Counted from the first letter of the stretch, positions 7,670 through 18,041 are shown. The stretch: 64,000 nucleotides of DNA from Lactobacillus corticis (GCF_018327645.1 NZ_BMAY01000002.1:146280-210279), one strand, 5' to 3'. Program-made: numbers and translations. The notes: generated from the sequence alone by a model not told the origin.

Positions 7670-9588
7670 TGAAACTCTCAAACATCCAACGCTTTTGGAT
7701 CTCATTCGTCCTTGCGATTCCAATGCTCATCCAAATGTTGGCCATGCCATTTCATTGGATGATGCCTTACTATAACTGGGTTGCCCTTATAACCACCACC
7801 ATCATTATGGCTATCTCGGCTGCTCCATATTGGAAGAGTGCCTGGGCGGCTTTTCAAAAGCACAGCGCAAACATGAATACTTTAGTCGCTATTGGTACCT
7901 CAGTTGCCTACTTCTACAGCATCTTTGCCATGATTACCGGCCGCGAAGTGTACTTTGAAAGTGCTGCTTTTGTGACGGTCTTCGTTCTTTTAGGCGATGC
8001 CCTAGAAGAAAAGATGCATAACAATGCCAATAACGCCTTAGCTAGTCTATTGAAGCTGCAGGCTAAGGATGCAGAAATCGAACGCAATGGCGAATTTGTC
8101 CGTGTTCCCCTAGACCAAGTAAAGACTGGTGCTACAATCCGCGTTAAGCCTGGTGAAAAGGTACCAGTCGATGGCGTTATTTTAACTGGTTCTACCAGTA
8201 TCGACGAATCAATGGTTACCGGTGAAAGCATGCCGGTGAAAAAGACAGTCGGCGACGAAGTGGTTGGGTCAACCATCAACTCAACCGGAACTTTTACTTT
8301 CAAGGCAACCAAAGTCGGTGAAGATACGGTCTTAGCGCAAATCGTCGACTTTGTTAAAAAAGCACAAACCAGCCATGCTCCGATTCAAAAGCTGACTGAT
8401 AAATTCTCTAACATCTTTGTGCCCGCAGTTTTGATCATTGCGATTGCTACTTTTGTCATCTGGTATGCCTTCTTAGGCGCCAGCTTCGTTGAAGCTTTGC
8501 TTTTTGCCATTAGCGTCCTCGTAATCGCCTGCCCGTGTGCTTTGGGACTAGCTACGCCAACCGCTTTAATGGTCGGTACTGCACGGGCTGCCAACATGGG
8601 GGTTTTGATTAAGAATGGCGAAGCCTTACAGGAAGCTAGCGACATTGACACGATTGTCTTTGATAAAACCGGTACGATCACCAATGGTAAGCCGGTAGTA
8701 ACTGATGTGATTGGCCCACGTAAGGAAATATTGCAGCTAGCTGCCAGTTTGGAAGACTCGTCTGAACACCCTTTGGCACAAGCTGTTGTTGCTGCCGCCA
8801 AGGCTGACAAGCTCGATTTAACAGCTGCCAACAACTTCAAAGCTATTGAGGGTAAAGGCGTTTCTGGCAGCATAAATGGCCAAGAGATTCTTATCGGAAG
8901 CGAAAAACTGTTCGCCGATGGCAATATTTCCCAGGAAATATCTAACCAGGCAACCGCCTTGCAAAAAGCTGCCAAAACCGTCGTCTATGTTGGTAAAAAT
9001 GGCCAAGCTGTGGGTTTGATCGCAATTCAAGATGCGCCAAAACCAACGTCTAAAGAAGCTATGGCTGCTTTAACCAAGCGCGGTTACCACACAGTAATGC
9101 TGACGGGCGATAACCAAGACGTGGCCCAAGCAATTGCTGATCAGGTTGGCATTAGTGAAGTAATTGCTGGCGTTTTGCCAAACCAAAAGGCTGATGAAAT
9201 TCAAAAGCTACAATCTGCTGGTCGTAAGGTCGCCTTTGTTGGTGACGGGATCAATGATGCCCCTGCCCTGTCAGTAGCTGATGTCGGAATTGCCATGGGA
9301 TCAGGAACTGATATTGCCATTGAATCCGGCAGCATTGTCTTAATGCAAAATGATCTGCGCGGCGTGGTTAAGGCCTTGGAAATGGCTAAAAAGACCTTCA
9401 ACCGCATCAAGCTCAACCTCTTCTGGGCAATGATCTACAACATGATCGGAATTCCAATTGCCGCCGGCTTATTCATGCAAGTTGGACTGCAGCTTAGCCC
9501 TGAATTAGCGGGACTAGCAATGGCCTTCAGTTCGGTTTCGGTAGTCACTAGCTCCTTGCTGCTCAACAAGACCAAGGTTGCGGTTTAA
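7669..9588 (+). CDS. copA: Cu(+)-exporting P1B-type ATPase CopA
   Basis: A 639-residue P-type ATPase exporting Cu(I) from the cytoplasm. Visible signatures: TGES actuator motif (184-187), the membrane copper site CPC (288-290), phosphorylation site DKTGT (332-336), the P1B histidine in SEHPLAQ (HP at 367-368), the nucleotide-binding TGDN, and GDGIND (525-530). The late membrane helices carry YNMIGIP and [12 protein letters not shown], as expected of the Cu(I) subgroup P1B-1. It has no N-terminal HMA metal-binding domain, so the protein starts directly at the first membrane segments. The ATG at 7669 overlaps the previous stop by one base; a longer upstream frame would run through the cupredoxin gene. 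Confidence 0.92.
   Translation: MKLSNIQRFWISFVLAIPMLIQMLAMPFHWMMPYYNWVALITTTIIMAISAAPYWKSAWAAFQKHSANMNTLVAIGTSVAYFYSIFAMITGREVYFESAAFVTVFVLLGDALEEKMHNNANNALASLLKLQAKDAEIERNGEFVRVPLDQVKTGATIRVKPGEKVPVDGVILTGSTSIDESMVTGESMPVKKTVGDEVVGSTINSTGTFTFKATKVGEDTVLAQIVDFVKKAQTSHAPIQKLTDKFSNIFVPAVLIIAIATFVIWYAFLGASFVEALLFAISVLVIACPCALGLATPTALMVGTARAANMGVLIKNGEALQEASDIDTIVFDKTGTITNGKPVVTDVIGPRKEILQLAASLEDSSEHPLAQAVVAAAKADKLDLTAANNFKAIEGKGVSGSINGQEILIGSEKLFADGNISQEISNQATALQKAAKTVVYVGKNGQAVGLIAIQDAPKPTSKEAMAALTKRGYHTVMLTGDNQDVAQAIADQVGISEVIAGVLPNQKADEIQKLQSAGRKVAFVGDGINDAPALSVADVGIAMGSGTDIAIESGSIVLMQNDLRGVVKALEMAKKTFNRIKLNLFWAMIYNMIGIPIAAGLFMQVGLQLSPELAGLAMAFSSVSVVTSSLLLNKTKVAV
8936..8949. promoter_or_regulatory. 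Noc-binding-site-like 14-mer inside copA
   Basis: ATTTCCCAGGAAAT, within the 16-base palindrome-like TATTTCCCAGGAAATA. It is an exact copy of the sites at 6918, 51593 (reverse orientation) and 53131. Confidence 0.5.
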
Positions 9589-9652
9589 CCCTCTTCCCTC
9601 TAAACTAACTTCTATAATCTATACTTATCTACTTTTTACTATCTAACACACT

Positions 9653-9689
9653 AAAACGGCGCTAGGATAATTAATCCTAACGCCGTTTT
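9653..9689. terminator. Bidirectional terminator between copA and clc
   Basis: Long stem AAAACGGCG...CGCCGTTTT with inner arms AGGAT/ATCCT, and T-rich flanks on both strands between two convergent genes. Confidence 0.85.
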
Positions 9690-9704
9690 CTTATTTTTTC
9701 TTTT

Positions 9705-11273
9705 TTAAAGCTTTTTGACTGTATCTAAGCCTTTGCCTTCTTGCAAGGCCTGGATTGCGTCATAATCGTACCCGCGCTGACTTTCATCAATCGCCAGTAC
9801 TAGCAGATCTCCCGGCTCCAATTTGGTTTCACCATTGGGAATAATATCGCTGCCTCTACGCTTGATTACTTTCACCAAAGTATGCGGCGGCCAAGTAATT
9901 TCAGCAATCGTCTTATCAACCAAGGCACTTGATTCAAAGACCGCTACCGTCAATTGATCAGCTTGGCCGGAAACCTCATCTTGGTCATAGCTTGGCTCCA
10001 TTGCTTTTGCCAAACTATCATAAATTGGCAAACCGCCTAGCAATACATCTACCAGCAAGGCAAAGAAGCTGACTAGGGCCAAAGGCATCAGGTGCAGGAG
10101 CGAGCCGACCATTTCCGTAATCAAAATGATCGCCGTAAATGGCGCTCTGATCGTCGCTGCGAAAAAGCCGGCCATGGAATAAATTATCAAATTGACGACC
10201 AGATAGCGTGGCATTAAGCCCAACTGCGCCATAAGCAAACCATAAGTAGCGCCAAAAAGGGCACCCATCGTTAAGATCGGGAGGAAAATGCCGCTTGGCA
10301 GACCGGAGTCATAAGAAACGATGGAAAATACCAGTCGCAGAACGAAAAATGCTGCCAGCATCCCTACTAAGGCCCAGCCATCGTGCTTAATTAATTTTGG
10401 CAAGGATAAAATCATTCTGTTTCCCGGACCGGTTACGATTGGCACATACCACATAATCGGTACCAAAATGGCCAACGGGATCAAGCCGTGAAGCCAGCGT
10501 GGAATGATTTTCAGCTTCATATAAGCGGCTTTCATTTTAAATAGGCCTACTTTATAGTAGTGTCCGCAAAAGCCGAGGAGCAGGCCTAAAATGACCAAAT
10601 GCCAATAAAGCTGCGTTGGGAAGTAGTTCTTGTAAGCAATCATCAATGCCGGTTTCTGCCCAAAAATATTGGTAATGACATAGTCTGACGCCAAGGCCCC
10701 GATCAATGCGTTCATCCAAACCCGGGCTGAGAAGTTATGGAAGACCTCTTCCAACACGAATAGCGCGCCACTAAGCGGTGCGCCAAAAGCTGCCGCCAAA
10801 CCACTAGCTGCCCCAGTTGCTAAGAGCACTCGCCGGTTAGTTCGGCTCTGTTTGCTTTTTTCGCCGACACCTTGACCAACTGTTGACCCCAATTGCAATG
10901 ATGGTCCTTCAGGCCCTAAAAACAGCCCAGTTCCAATAACTAGAATACCGGAGATAAGCTTCCGCCACAGAATTGGCCACCACTTCAGGTTAAGCTTCCC
11001 TTGTAATTGCAGCTTTACTTCCGGAATCCCTGACCCGCCAACATGCGGGTATTGTTTAACAAAGTACCCTGCTAAAAGCCCGATAGCTGCATAGCCAACA
11101 ATGATCAGGCCTAAAATCCAAAGATGCTGATGGGCCTGTTTGAATGCCCAAAGCCAAAATGAGCTGGTCTCTTCAATGCCAAAGCGGAAAAAACCAACGA
11201 TACAGCCGACCAATACGCCCACGATCAGCGATTGGAACAGCAATTTGATACTTACATCTTTTTCGTATCTCAT
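9705..11273 (-). CDS. CLC-type chloride/proton antiporter with TrkA-C domain
   Basis: A 522-residue member of the CLC family. Family signatures are visible in order: GGSGIPEVK (anion-site loop), GPEGPSLQLGS with the gating glutamate, and SGIFLPIL. About 430 residues of membrane domain are followed by a C-terminal TrkA-C/RCK-type domain (KVIKRRGSDIIPNGETKLEPGD), a fusion common in lactic acid bacteria. It exchanges Cl- for H+ and may help in acid stress; the physiological role is inference. The start at 11273 has a GAGGG very close to the ATG, so the exact start is less certain than the product. Confidence 0.87.
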   Translation of the reverse strand: MRYEKDVSIKLLFQSLIVGVLVGCIVGFFRFGIEETSSFWLWAFKQAHQHLWILGLIIVGYAAIGLLAGYFVKQYPHVGGSGIPEVKLQLQGKLNLKWWPILWRKLISGILVIGTGLFLGPEGPSLQLGSTVGQGVGEKSKQSRTNRRVLLATGAASGLAAAFGAPLSGALFVLEEVFHNFSARVWMNALIGALASDYVITNIFGQKPALMIAYKNYFPTQLYWHLVILGLLLGFCGHYYKVGLFKMKAAYMKLKIIPRWLHGLIPLAILVPIMWYVPIVTGPGNRMILSLPKLIKHDGWALVGMLAAFFVLRLVFSIVSYDSGLPSGIFLPILTMGALFGATYGLLMAQLGLMPRYLVVNLIIYSMAGFFAATIRAPFTAIILITEMVGSLLHLMPLALVSFFALLVDVLLGGLPIYDSLAKAMEPSYDQDEVSGQADQLTVAVFESSALVDKTIAEITWPPHTLVKVIKRRGSDIIPNGETKLEPGDLLVLAIDESQRGYDYDAIQALQEGKGLDTVKKL

Positions 11274-11347
11274 GCCCTCAAGAATCCCCTCTAATTGAAT
11301 ACAGTGACGTTTTTATTTTACAACAAAATGATCTGCCTGTAGGCAAA

Positions 11348-11390
11348 AAATAGGCCCCCTGCCGTTCGACAGAGCGCCTATTTGCTTTTT
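11348..11390 (-). terminator. Terminator of gnd
   Basis: Stem AAATAGGC/GCCTATTT around a 20-base loop. Read on the minus strand, it ends in six T. It directly follows the gnd stop codon. Confidence 0.75.
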
Positions 11391-11399
11391 AGCATTCAA

Positions 11400-12785
11400 T
11401 TATTTTTCTTCGTACCATTCAGTGTGGAAGACGCCTTCCCGGTCATTCCGGTAGTAAGTGTGCGCACCGAAGTAGTCACGTTGGCCTTGAATCATATTAG
11501 CTGGCAGGTTTGGATTGAAGATTGATTCCAAGTAGTTGAGTGATGCACTCAAAGTTGGAGTTGGAATACCCGCATCAGCAGCTAACTTCACAACTGCCCG
11601 CAAAGCTGGCAGATTCTTTTCCATTAAGCTCTTGAAGTAAGGAGCTTGGAATAAAACTTGCAGCTTGCCGTTTTCATCATATGCCTTTTCAATATCTTGC
11701 AGCATGTTTGAACGAATAATGCAGCCTGCTTCCCAGTTTTGAGCAATTGATTGGTAACGCAATTCCCACTTGTAAGCCTCAGCTGCCATCGTCAATTGTT
11801 GGAAGCCTTGAGCATAAGCAACTGCTTGCGCCAAGTTTAAGGCCTTTTCCAGGTTTTCTACCAAGTCAGCTGGTGCTTGGCCGTCAAACTTCGGAGCTGA
11901 TCCCTCACGAGTCGTCTGCTTGCTCATGAACCGGCCGATAACGGCTTCCGCAATTACGCTGATTGGAGCACCAAGTGCTACCCCATCTTCCAGCATCCAG
12001 TTACCAGTACCCTTGTATGAAGCTACGTTTAAGATGTGGTCGATTACGTAGTCACTGGTCAGGTCGTCTTTTTGCTGCAAAACCTTAGAAGTGATTTCGA
12101 TCAGGTAGGCGTGCAAGTCGCCTTGGTACCACTTGCCAAAAATTTCTGACATTTCTTCATTGCTCTTGCCAGAAACCGTCCGCAGCAAGTCGTAAACTTC
12201 ACTAACTTCTTGCATGATGGCATATTCAATGCCGTTGTGAACCATCTTTACGTAGTGACCGCTTGATTCTGGGCCGATGTAGCTTACGCATGGCCGTCCA
12301 TCTTCGGTCTTAGCAGCAATGGCTTCTAAAATTGGACGCACTTTTTCAAAGGCTTCTTTGTCACCGCCTGGCATTAGTGCTGGACCGTGCAGAGCGCCTT
12401 CTTCACCGCCTGAGACACCCATTCCGATAAAGTGGATGCCATACTTGCCTAATTCTTCAAAACGTCTCTGAGTGTCGTGGAAGTTCGAATTACCGCCGTC
12501 AATTACAATGTCGCCTGGTTCAAGCAAGTCTTTTAGCTTGTCTAAGGTCATGTCTACCGGCTTGCCGGCTTTGATCATAATCAAGATTTTGCGTGGCTTT
12601 TCAAGTGAATTAACGAATTCTTCCCAAGTATAAGTTGGCTTGAGCTTGTCATCTTGGTACTTGGCCAAAGCATCAACTTCCGGCTTGTCAATGCTGAAGC
12701 CGGCAACTGAATATCCACGTGAATGAATATTCAATGCTAAGTTTTTACCCATAACGGCAAGACCGATAACGCCGAATTGTTCCAT
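11400..12785 (-). CDS. gnd: 6-phosphogluconate dehydrogenase (decarboxylating)
   Basis: A 461-residue oxidative pentose-phosphate enzyme converting 6-phosphogluconate to ribulose-5-phosphate and CO2 with reduction of NAD(P)+. The N-terminal Rossmann motif is FGVIGLAVMGKNLALN. IVIDGGNSNFHDTQRR is the 6PGDH signature, and GVSGGEEGALHGPALMPGG and HYVKMVHNGIEYAIMQ carry the catalytic Lys and substrate residues. The length is normal. It is a single gene with its own terminator. The glucose-6-phosphate dehydrogenase partner is not in the window. Confidence 0.95.
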   Translation of the reverse strand: MEQFGVIGLAVMGKNLALNIHSRGYSVAGFSIDKPEVDALAKYQDDKLKPTYTWEEFVNSLEKPRKILIMIKAGKPVDMTLDKLKDLLEPGDIVIDGGNSNFHDTQRRFEELGKYGIHFIGMGVSGGEEGALHGPALMPGGDKEAFEKVRPILEAIAAKTEDGRPCVSYIGPESSGHYVKMVHNGIEYAIMQEVSEVYDLLRTVSGKSNEEMSEIFGKWYQGDLHAYLIEITSKVLQQKDDLTSDYVIDHILNVASYKGTGNWMLEDGVALGAPISVIAEAVIGRFMSKQTTREGSAPKFDGQAPADLVENLEKALNLAQAVAYAQGFQQLTMAAEAYKWELRYQSIAQNWEAGCIIRSNMLQDIEKAYDENGKLQVLFQAPYFKSLMEKNLPALRAVVKLAADAGIPTPTLSASLNYLESIFNPNLPANMIQGQRDYFGAHTYYRNDREGVFHTEWYEEK

Positions 12786-12924
12786 AAAAGTTCCTCCGTC
12801 TAGAAATATCCAGATACTATTATAGTTTACTTAGCCAATAAAAGTACATGCAAAGATCTTGAATGCTAGCATACGGCAGAATTATATTTAATGGAATTAT
12901 TTACGCTTTTTTGAAAGCACACAA

Positions 12925-12949
12925 AAAAGCGCTCAACTTGAGCGCTTTT
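12925..12949 (-). terminator. Terminator of pyruvate oxidase gene
   Basis: Perfect stem AAAAGCGCTCA/TGAGCGCTTTT with three-base loop; on the minus strand it is followed by TTTTTT. Confidence 0.85.
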
Positions 12950-12989
12950 CCGCTCTAATTAACAATCACTAGTTGCAAGTGTCTGATAA

Positions 12990-14798
12990 TTAGTGTTCTG
13001 ATGCACCTGAGGTGGTGTCTGGTTCTGGATCTGGTTCAGGTTCTTCTTGTGAAGCGCCTGAAGCAGTGTCAGCTTCAACACCGTACTTTTCAGCATAGTA
13101 GCTGAAAGGCTTCAATGCTTGTGCTTGGTACTTCTCAACGAATGCTGGGTCGTCCAAAGTATTAAGTTCAGTAGAATATGGCATTTCCTTAGTGAGCTTA
13201 ACGTCCACAAGCATTGGGCCGTCCATCTTCTTCCATTCCTTGACAGCTGCTTCAAATTCAGCCTTGTTGGTTACAGTAACGGCCTTAACGTTCATACCCT
13301 CAGCAACCTTTGCCCAGTCGTTGTCTGGAAGGATAACACCTGATAATGGTTGGTGAGATTCATCTTCTTGTTCAGCTTGGATAAATCCAAGAGTTTCGTT
13401 AGTGAAGACAACGTTCATTACGTGCATGTTGTAACGAGCCATGGTCAACAATTCTTGGTTCATCATGGCAAAGCCACCGTCACCTGACAATGACCAAACT
13501 TCACGGTCTGGGAAGGTAGTTGCAGCTGCGACTGCGGCTGGTAAACCGTAACCCATAGTTGCGTACAAACCTGAAGTTGACCATCTTTGGTCACCGTGCA
13601 AGTTCATCAAACGAGTAAAGTTGATGTTTACGTTACCAACGTCAATTGCGAAGATAGCGTCGTCAGTTGCGTAGTTGTTGATGACGTCAAAGATAGGTTC
13701 TGCACGAACGCGTCCGTCATCCTTAATGTGGTCATCCTTGAAGCTGTCAAGCCATGCTTCCCAGTTTTCACGGTCTGCAAGAGCAGCCTTGTAAAGTGGA
13801 GTTTCAGGCTTTTCTTCACCAGCATCAATAATTGCACGCAAACTCTTCTTAGCATCTGCCAACATTGGCACATCTACAGAGTGACGCTTGCCAAGCTTTT
13901 CAGGGTCAACATCGATTTGGATGACCTTAGCCTTTGGGTTGAAGAAGAAGACTGAGAATGGTGAGTTGTTACCAACCCATACAACCAAGTCAGCGAACAT
14001 TTGAATGTCGTCCCCAACCTTAGGAGCGGTACGGCCAATTGAGCCAACGTATGCTGGGAACTTGTCTTCAACAATCCCTTTAGCAATAACTGATGAAGCT
14101 AGCGGCATCTTGAATTTGTCTGAGAATTCTTTCAATTCTTCGCCGGCACCCTTAGCACCAATACCAAAGTAAACCATTGGAGCCTTAGCTTCCTTAATCA
14201 ACTTAACTGCTTCTTCAACTGAAGCCTTAGTTGGTTCTGGGTAGTTTTCAGCAACGTGTGCATTAGCATTTACACGGAAGTTGTCTTCGATTTCTGCCCA
14301 ACCAAAGTCCTTAGGAATGATTAAAATAGCAGGACCTTTTCTTGCGTAAGCTTGACGAATAGCTTCATCCATTAATACTGGAATAGCTTCCTTAGTCTTA
14401 GCTTGGTGTACCCATACGGCTACATCACGGAACCAAGGTTGTTCATCGAAAGCTTGGAAGAAGTTGATGTCTTGTCTTGAAGTTGGAACGTTAGCGACAA
14501 TAGCAACCATTGGAGTCTTGTCGTACTTAGCGTCGTACAAACCATTCATCAAGTGAACTGCACCAGGGCCAGCTGAACCGAAGCAGACACCGACTTTGCC
14601 GGAAATCTTGTATTCGGATGAAGCAGCCAAAGCGCCAGCTTCTTCGTGACGAACTTCAATAAACTTAATCTTGTCTTGCATTTCGTGAATAGCGTTCATT
14701 GTTGAGTCGAATGAACCACCAGGGTAACCGTAAATGTGGTCAATACCCCAGTCAACTAACACTTGCAACATTGCATTTGAGCCTTTAATTTTTGCCAT
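12990..14798 (-). CDS. Pyruvate oxidase (phosphate-forming, TPP/FAD)
   Basis: A 602-residue thiamine-diphosphate enzyme converting pyruvate, phosphate and O2 to acetyl phosphate, CO2 and H2O2. The N-terminal TPP-binding domain has IYGYPGGSFDS and catalytic Glu in VRHEEAGALAA. FGSAGPGAVHLMNG and SGDGGFAMMNQELLTMARYN are the phosphate-loop and TPP/Mg2+ motifs. It belongs with SpxB/Pox of lactic acid bacteria. An unusual acidic tail of about 25 residues follows the normal end (EEPEPDPEPD between two near-copies of DTxSGASxE). The promoter region carries cre-like sites, so carbon-catabolite control is likely. Confidence 0.9.
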   Translation of the reverse strand: MAKIKGSNAMLQVLVDWGIDHIYGYPGGSFDSTMNAIHEMQDKIKFIEVRHEEAGALAASSEYKISGKVGVCFGSAGPGAVHLMNGLYDAKYDKTPMVAIVANVPTSRQDINFFQAFDEQPWFRDVAVWVHQAKTKEAIPVLMDEAIRQAYARKGPAILIIPKDFGWAEIEDNFRVNANAHVAENYPEPTKASVEEAVKLIKEAKAPMVYFGIGAKGAGEELKEFSDKFKMPLASSVIAKGIVEDKFPAYVGSIGRTAPKVGDDIQMFADLVVWVGNNSPFSVFFFNPKAKVIQIDVDPEKLGKRHSVDVPMLADAKKSLRAIIDAGEEKPETPLYKAALADRENWEAWLDSFKDDHIKDDGRVRAEPIFDVINNYATDDAIFAIDVGNVNINFTRLMNLHGDQRWSTSGLYATMGYGLPAAVAAATTFPDREVWSLSGDGGFAMMNQELLTMARYNMHVMNVVFTNETLGFIQAEQEDESHQPLSGVILPDNDWAKVAEGMNVKAVTVTNKAEFEAAVKEWKKMDGPMLVDVKLTKEMPYSTELNTLDDPAFVEKYQAQALKPFSYYAEKYGVEADTASGASQEEPEPDPEPDTTSGASEH

Positions 14799-14840
14799 AT
14801 TAAGTGCATCTCCTTGTTATTAACAATCAATTCACTTAGT

Positions 14841-14911
14841 ATTATATGCACTGTGAAACCGTTTTTGCAAGCGTTATAAATATTGATTTATCAACGATGT
14901 AAGCGCTTGTT
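14841..14911 (-). promoter_or_regulatory. pox promoter with two cre-like sites
   Basis: On the minus strand, -35 TTGCAA (14865-14870), 18-base spacer and -10 TATAAT (14841-14846). TGCAAGCGTTATAA (14866-14879) overlaps the -35 box and TGTAAGCGCTTGTT (14898-14911) lies just upstream. The second matches the CcpA cre consensus TGWAARCGYTWNCW at 13 of 14 positions, the first at 12. The rest of the 14799-15055 gap shows no gene. Confidence 0.7.
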
Positions 14912-15055
14912 ATAAAGATCATTTTCACAAACTTTGACTAGATTTTGTGAAATTGTCCTTGGTTACAAAGCTTATGATTGTGAAAAGCTTACTTTGTGTT
15001 AGTCCTTTTCTGTATTAACTGCACCGATTCGCAATTAATTTTTTTGAAATTTAGT

Positions 15056-15105
15056 TAAAAAGAGCCGCTTTACTTTCAATTTTGCAAAGTAAAACCGCTC
15101 TTTTT
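15056..15105 (-). terminator. Terminator of hydroxy-acid oxidase gene
   Basis: Long stem with arms AAAAAGAGC/GCTCTTTTT and ACTTT/AAAGT, T-rich after the minus-strand arm; it lies 20 bases past the stop codon. Confidence 0.8.
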
Positions 15106-15124
15106 GCTATTTTTGTAATGTTTC

Positions 15125-16123
15125 CTAGTTGAAATGCAGGACTTTTGGATCAAAATCCTGCGTATCTTTTACGCCGGTATAAAGCATTAGCTGCGCTAGC
15201 TCTTGATTCATGCGTTTGATTTTGTCTTCAACGCCCGCTTGCCCTTGGTCAAGCAGCTCCGGCAAAATGCCGCGGCCAATCAGCACCGCGTCTGCCCCTA
15301 AGGCTAAGGCCTTGTAGGCATCGTAGCCGCTCATCAGTGACCCGTCAACAAATATGGTCATGCCGCTGCCGGCCAGGGCCTGCTTGATGTCCGGCAATAC
15401 TTTCAATGGCGGAACGCCGAATGGGATCCGGCCATGGTGGTGCGAAACCACAATGGCACTGCAGCCTGCCTTCCAGGCTTTGAGTGCATCCCTGACGGAC
15501 AAAACCCCTTTAGCAACAAACGGCACCTTGCTGTAAGCTGCATAACGAGCTAAATCAGCCTGCGTGATTGGCCCCATGGGAATACCGTCAACCACATCAT
15601 AATTGCCATCTTCGCCCGGCACATGGTCAATGTCCATCCCCACCGCAACGGCTCCGCGGTCTTGGGCAAAAGCAATTTCTGCCAAAATCCGCTCGTGATC
15701 GGCAAAAGGCTTGATAATTCTGACAGTATCGCCGCCGGCAGCAACAATCTCTGCATATTCATCATCCGGCTCCATTCCGATCCAGTTCAAAACTTGCAGT
15801 TTTTTGGCAGCAGCCGCTTTTTCCTGCATTGGCTGGCGACTAGTATCAGCAAGCACCTGGTTTAAGTGCGACACGGCTGCCAAAGTTAGTGGCGAGGCAT
15901 ACTTGCGACCGAAAATTTCTGTCGTCAAATCCGGCTTGACCGCATCAATGATGCGCATTTCAACCAAAATATTATCCAAATATGCTCGGTTGTGAACGTT
16001 GGCATCATCAGCTTTCCCGCTAGTTACTGGGATCATCCCTTTTGGACCAGGCCATGAATCCTGCTTTAGCTCTGCTTGGTGCTTTTTAATTGAAGCACTG
16101 GTATTTGTATCGCTATGTTCCAT
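15125..16123 (-). CDS. FMN-dependent alpha-hydroxy-acid oxidase/dehydrogenase (lactate oxidase-like)
   Basis: A 332-residue TIM-barrel flavoprotein of the FMN_dh family. Markers include ASPLTLAAVSHLN, MDIDHVPG, VPFVAKGVLSVRDALKAWKAG with the FMN-contacting Lys, and FVDGSLMSGYDAYKALALGADAV with IGRG for the FMN phosphate. The usual catalytic SNHGGRQ is replaced by SHHHGRIP: the catalytic His and Arg positions are kept but the context differs. With only 332 residues (lactate oxidases have about 370), the substrate may not be lactate. It is a single gene before mnmG on the same strand; the type-2 IPP isomerase alternative is not supported by its N-terminus. Confidence 0.75.
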   Translation of the reverse strand: MEHSDTNTSASIKKHQAELKQDSWPGPKGMIPVTSGKADDANVHNRAYLDNILVEMRIIDAVKPDLTTEIFGRKYASPLTLAAVSHLNQVLADTSRQPMQEKAAAAKKLQVLNWIGMEPDDEYAEIVAAGGDTVRIIKPFADHERILAEIAFAQDRGAVAVGMDIDHVPGEDGNYDVVDGIPMGPITQADLARYAAYSKVPFVAKGVLSVRDALKAWKAGCSAIVVSHHHGRIPFGVPPLKVLPDIKQALAGSGMTIFVDGSLMSGYDAYKALALGADAVLIGRGILPELLDQGQAGVEDKIKRMNQELAQLMLYTGVKDTQDFDPKVLHFN

Positions 16124-16145
16124 TTATCTCGCCTCGCTAAAAAAA

Positions 16146-18041
16146 CTACTTAGTCTTACTGTATTTGCCGTTTTGAATGTAGACGCTCAAAATCGCCAAA
16201 TCGGCTGGGTTTACGCCGGAAATTCGTTCAGCCTGTGCCAAGGTTTCCGGCCGAATCTTCTCAAACTTTTGTCTAGCTTCAGTTGCTAAGCCGTCAATAT
16301 CGTCATAATTGATATTTTCAGGGATCCGCTTAGCTTCCTGGCGCTTAAGCCGGGCAATCTGAACTTCTTCTTTTTTGATATAACCAGCATACTTGATCGA
16401 AATTTCTACTTGTTCCTTAACATAACGGTCATCACAAATATGCTCATGAGTTAATTCTTCAATATCAGAAATTGTAACCTTTGGCCGGCGCAAGAAGTAG
16501 TCAGCCTTGACGCCTGAAGCCATTGGAGCTTGGCCAATTTTTACCAAATAGCTTTGAACGTCTTCGATTGGGTGCACCGTGATTTCATGCAGGCGCTTTT
16601 CAACGCGGGCAATCTCTGCCTTCTTGGCTTCAAAGTCAGCATAACGATCATCGTCAATCAAGCCTAATTGATGCCCATATTCGGTCAACCGCAAGTCTGC
16701 ATTGTCGTGACGCAAAATCAGCCGATATTCTGCCCGACTGGTCAGGAGACGATATGGCTCATTAGTGCCCTTGGTTACCAAGTCATCAATCAAAACGCCG
16801 ATATAAGCTTCATCCCGGCCTAAAGTAAAGCCTGGCTTGCCTTTAGCTGCTAAAGCCGCATTGATCCCAGCAATTAAGCCTTGGCCAGCTGCTTCTTCAT
16901 AGCCGCTGGTGCCGTTCATTTGGCCAGCAGTAAAGAGGTGCTTGATTTTCTTTGTTTCCAAGGTATGCTTCAACTGCCACGGTTCAATCACATCATATTC
17001 GATGGCGTAGCCTGGACGCATCATTTCAACCTTTTCCAAGCCAGCCACTGAATGCAGCATCTTCAGCTGCACTTCTTCCGGCATTGAGGTTGAAAAGTCG
17101 CCAACGTAGATTTCCTTAGTATGCCGACCTTCCGGTTCAAGGAAAATTTGGTGGCGGTCTTTATCAGCAAACCGTACCACCTTATCTTCGATTGATGGGC
17201 AATAACGTGGCCCTACCCCCTTGATGACGCCACTGAACATTGGCGCACGGTCAAGGTTGGCGCGGATAATTTCGTGCGTGGTGTTATTGGTATAGGTCAT
17301 CCAGCATGAAATTTGGTCCTGTAAGTAGCTGCGGTCGCTGGTTTCATATGAAAAGTGCCGCGGTTCCTGATCACCAGGTTCTTCTTCGGTTTTGGAGTAG
17401 TCGATCGTATTGCCATTAACGCGTGGCGGCGTACCAGTCTTGAAGCGGCGCAGCTTGAAGCCGAGCTTTTCTAGGTTTTCTGACAATTTGATGGCGGGAG
17501 TAGTGTTATTAGGGCCTGATGAATAAGTCAATTCCCCAATAATAATCTTGCCCCTAGCTGCCGTACCGGTAGTCAGAACCACGCTTTTAGCCAAGTACTT
17601 AGCACCAGTATTGGTAATGACCCCTTTGCAGACGCCGTCTTCAACTACCAACTGGTCAACAACCGCCTGCCGCAAGGTCAAATTAGGCGTATTTTCGATC
17701 GTGTCCTTCATCCGTTCATGGTATTGCCACTTGTCAGCTTGGGCCCGCAAAGCTCGTACTGCCGGGCCCTTACCGGTGTTCAGCATCCGCATCTGAATGT
17801 AGGTAGCATCAATATTGCGTCCCATTTCGCCGCCTAAAGCATCGATTTCTCTGACCACGGTTCCTTTGGCAGGGCCCCCAACGGATGGATTACATGGCAT
17901 AAAAGCCACCATATCCAAGCCAATGGTAACTACTAGAGTTTTTAAGCCCATGCGCGCACTAGCCAGGGCTGCTTCACTGCCGGCATGACCCGCACCAACT
18001 ACGATTACATCATATTCGTTTGAATTGTATGTTTTTATCAT
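16146..18041 (-). CDS. mnmG: tRNA uridine-5-carboxymethylaminomethyl modification enzyme MnmG (GidA)
   Basis: FAD-dependent subunit of the MnmE-MnmG complex that installs the cmnm5 group on wobble U34. The N-terminal FAD motif is [16 protein letters not shown], followed by [13 protein letters not shown] and [18 protein letters not shown]. The C-terminal GidA-associated helical domain ends in [16 protein letters not shown] and ISGVNPADL. About 631 residues is the usual length. It follows mnmE by a short gap. ATG at 18041 is preferred to the TTG one codon upstream. The commonly following rsmG-noc-parAB genes are absent here. Confidence 0.95.
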   Translation of the reverse strand: MIKTYNSNEYDVIVVGAGHAGSEAALASARMGLKTLVVTIGLDMVAFMPCNPSVGGPAKGTVVREIDALGGEMGRNIDATYIQMRMLNTGKGPAVRALRAQADKWQYHERMKDTIENTPNLTLRQAVVDQLVVEDGVCKGVITNTGAKYLAKSVVLTTGTAARGKIIIGELTYSSGPNNTTPAIKLSENLEKLGFKLRRFKTGTPPRVNGNTIDYSKTEEEPGDQEPRHFSYETSDRSYLQDQISCWMTYTNNTTHEIIRANLDRAPMFSGVIKGVGPRYCPSIEDKVVRFADKDRHQIFLEPEGRHTKEIYVGDFSTSMPEEVQLKMLHSVAGLEKVEMMRPGYAIEYDVIEPWQLKHTLETKKIKHLFTAGQMNGTSGYEEAAGQGLIAGINAALAAKGKPGFTLGRDEAYIGVLIDDLVTKGTNEPYRLLTSRAEYRLILRHDNADLRLTEYGHQLGLIDDDRYADFEAKKAEIARVEKRLHEITVHPIEDVQSYLVKIGQAPMASGVKADYFLRRPKVTISDIEELTHEHICDDRYVKEQVEISIKYAGYIKKEEVQIARLKRQEAKRIPENINYDDIDGLATEARQKFEKIRPETLAQAERISGVNPADLAILSVYIQNGKYSKTK

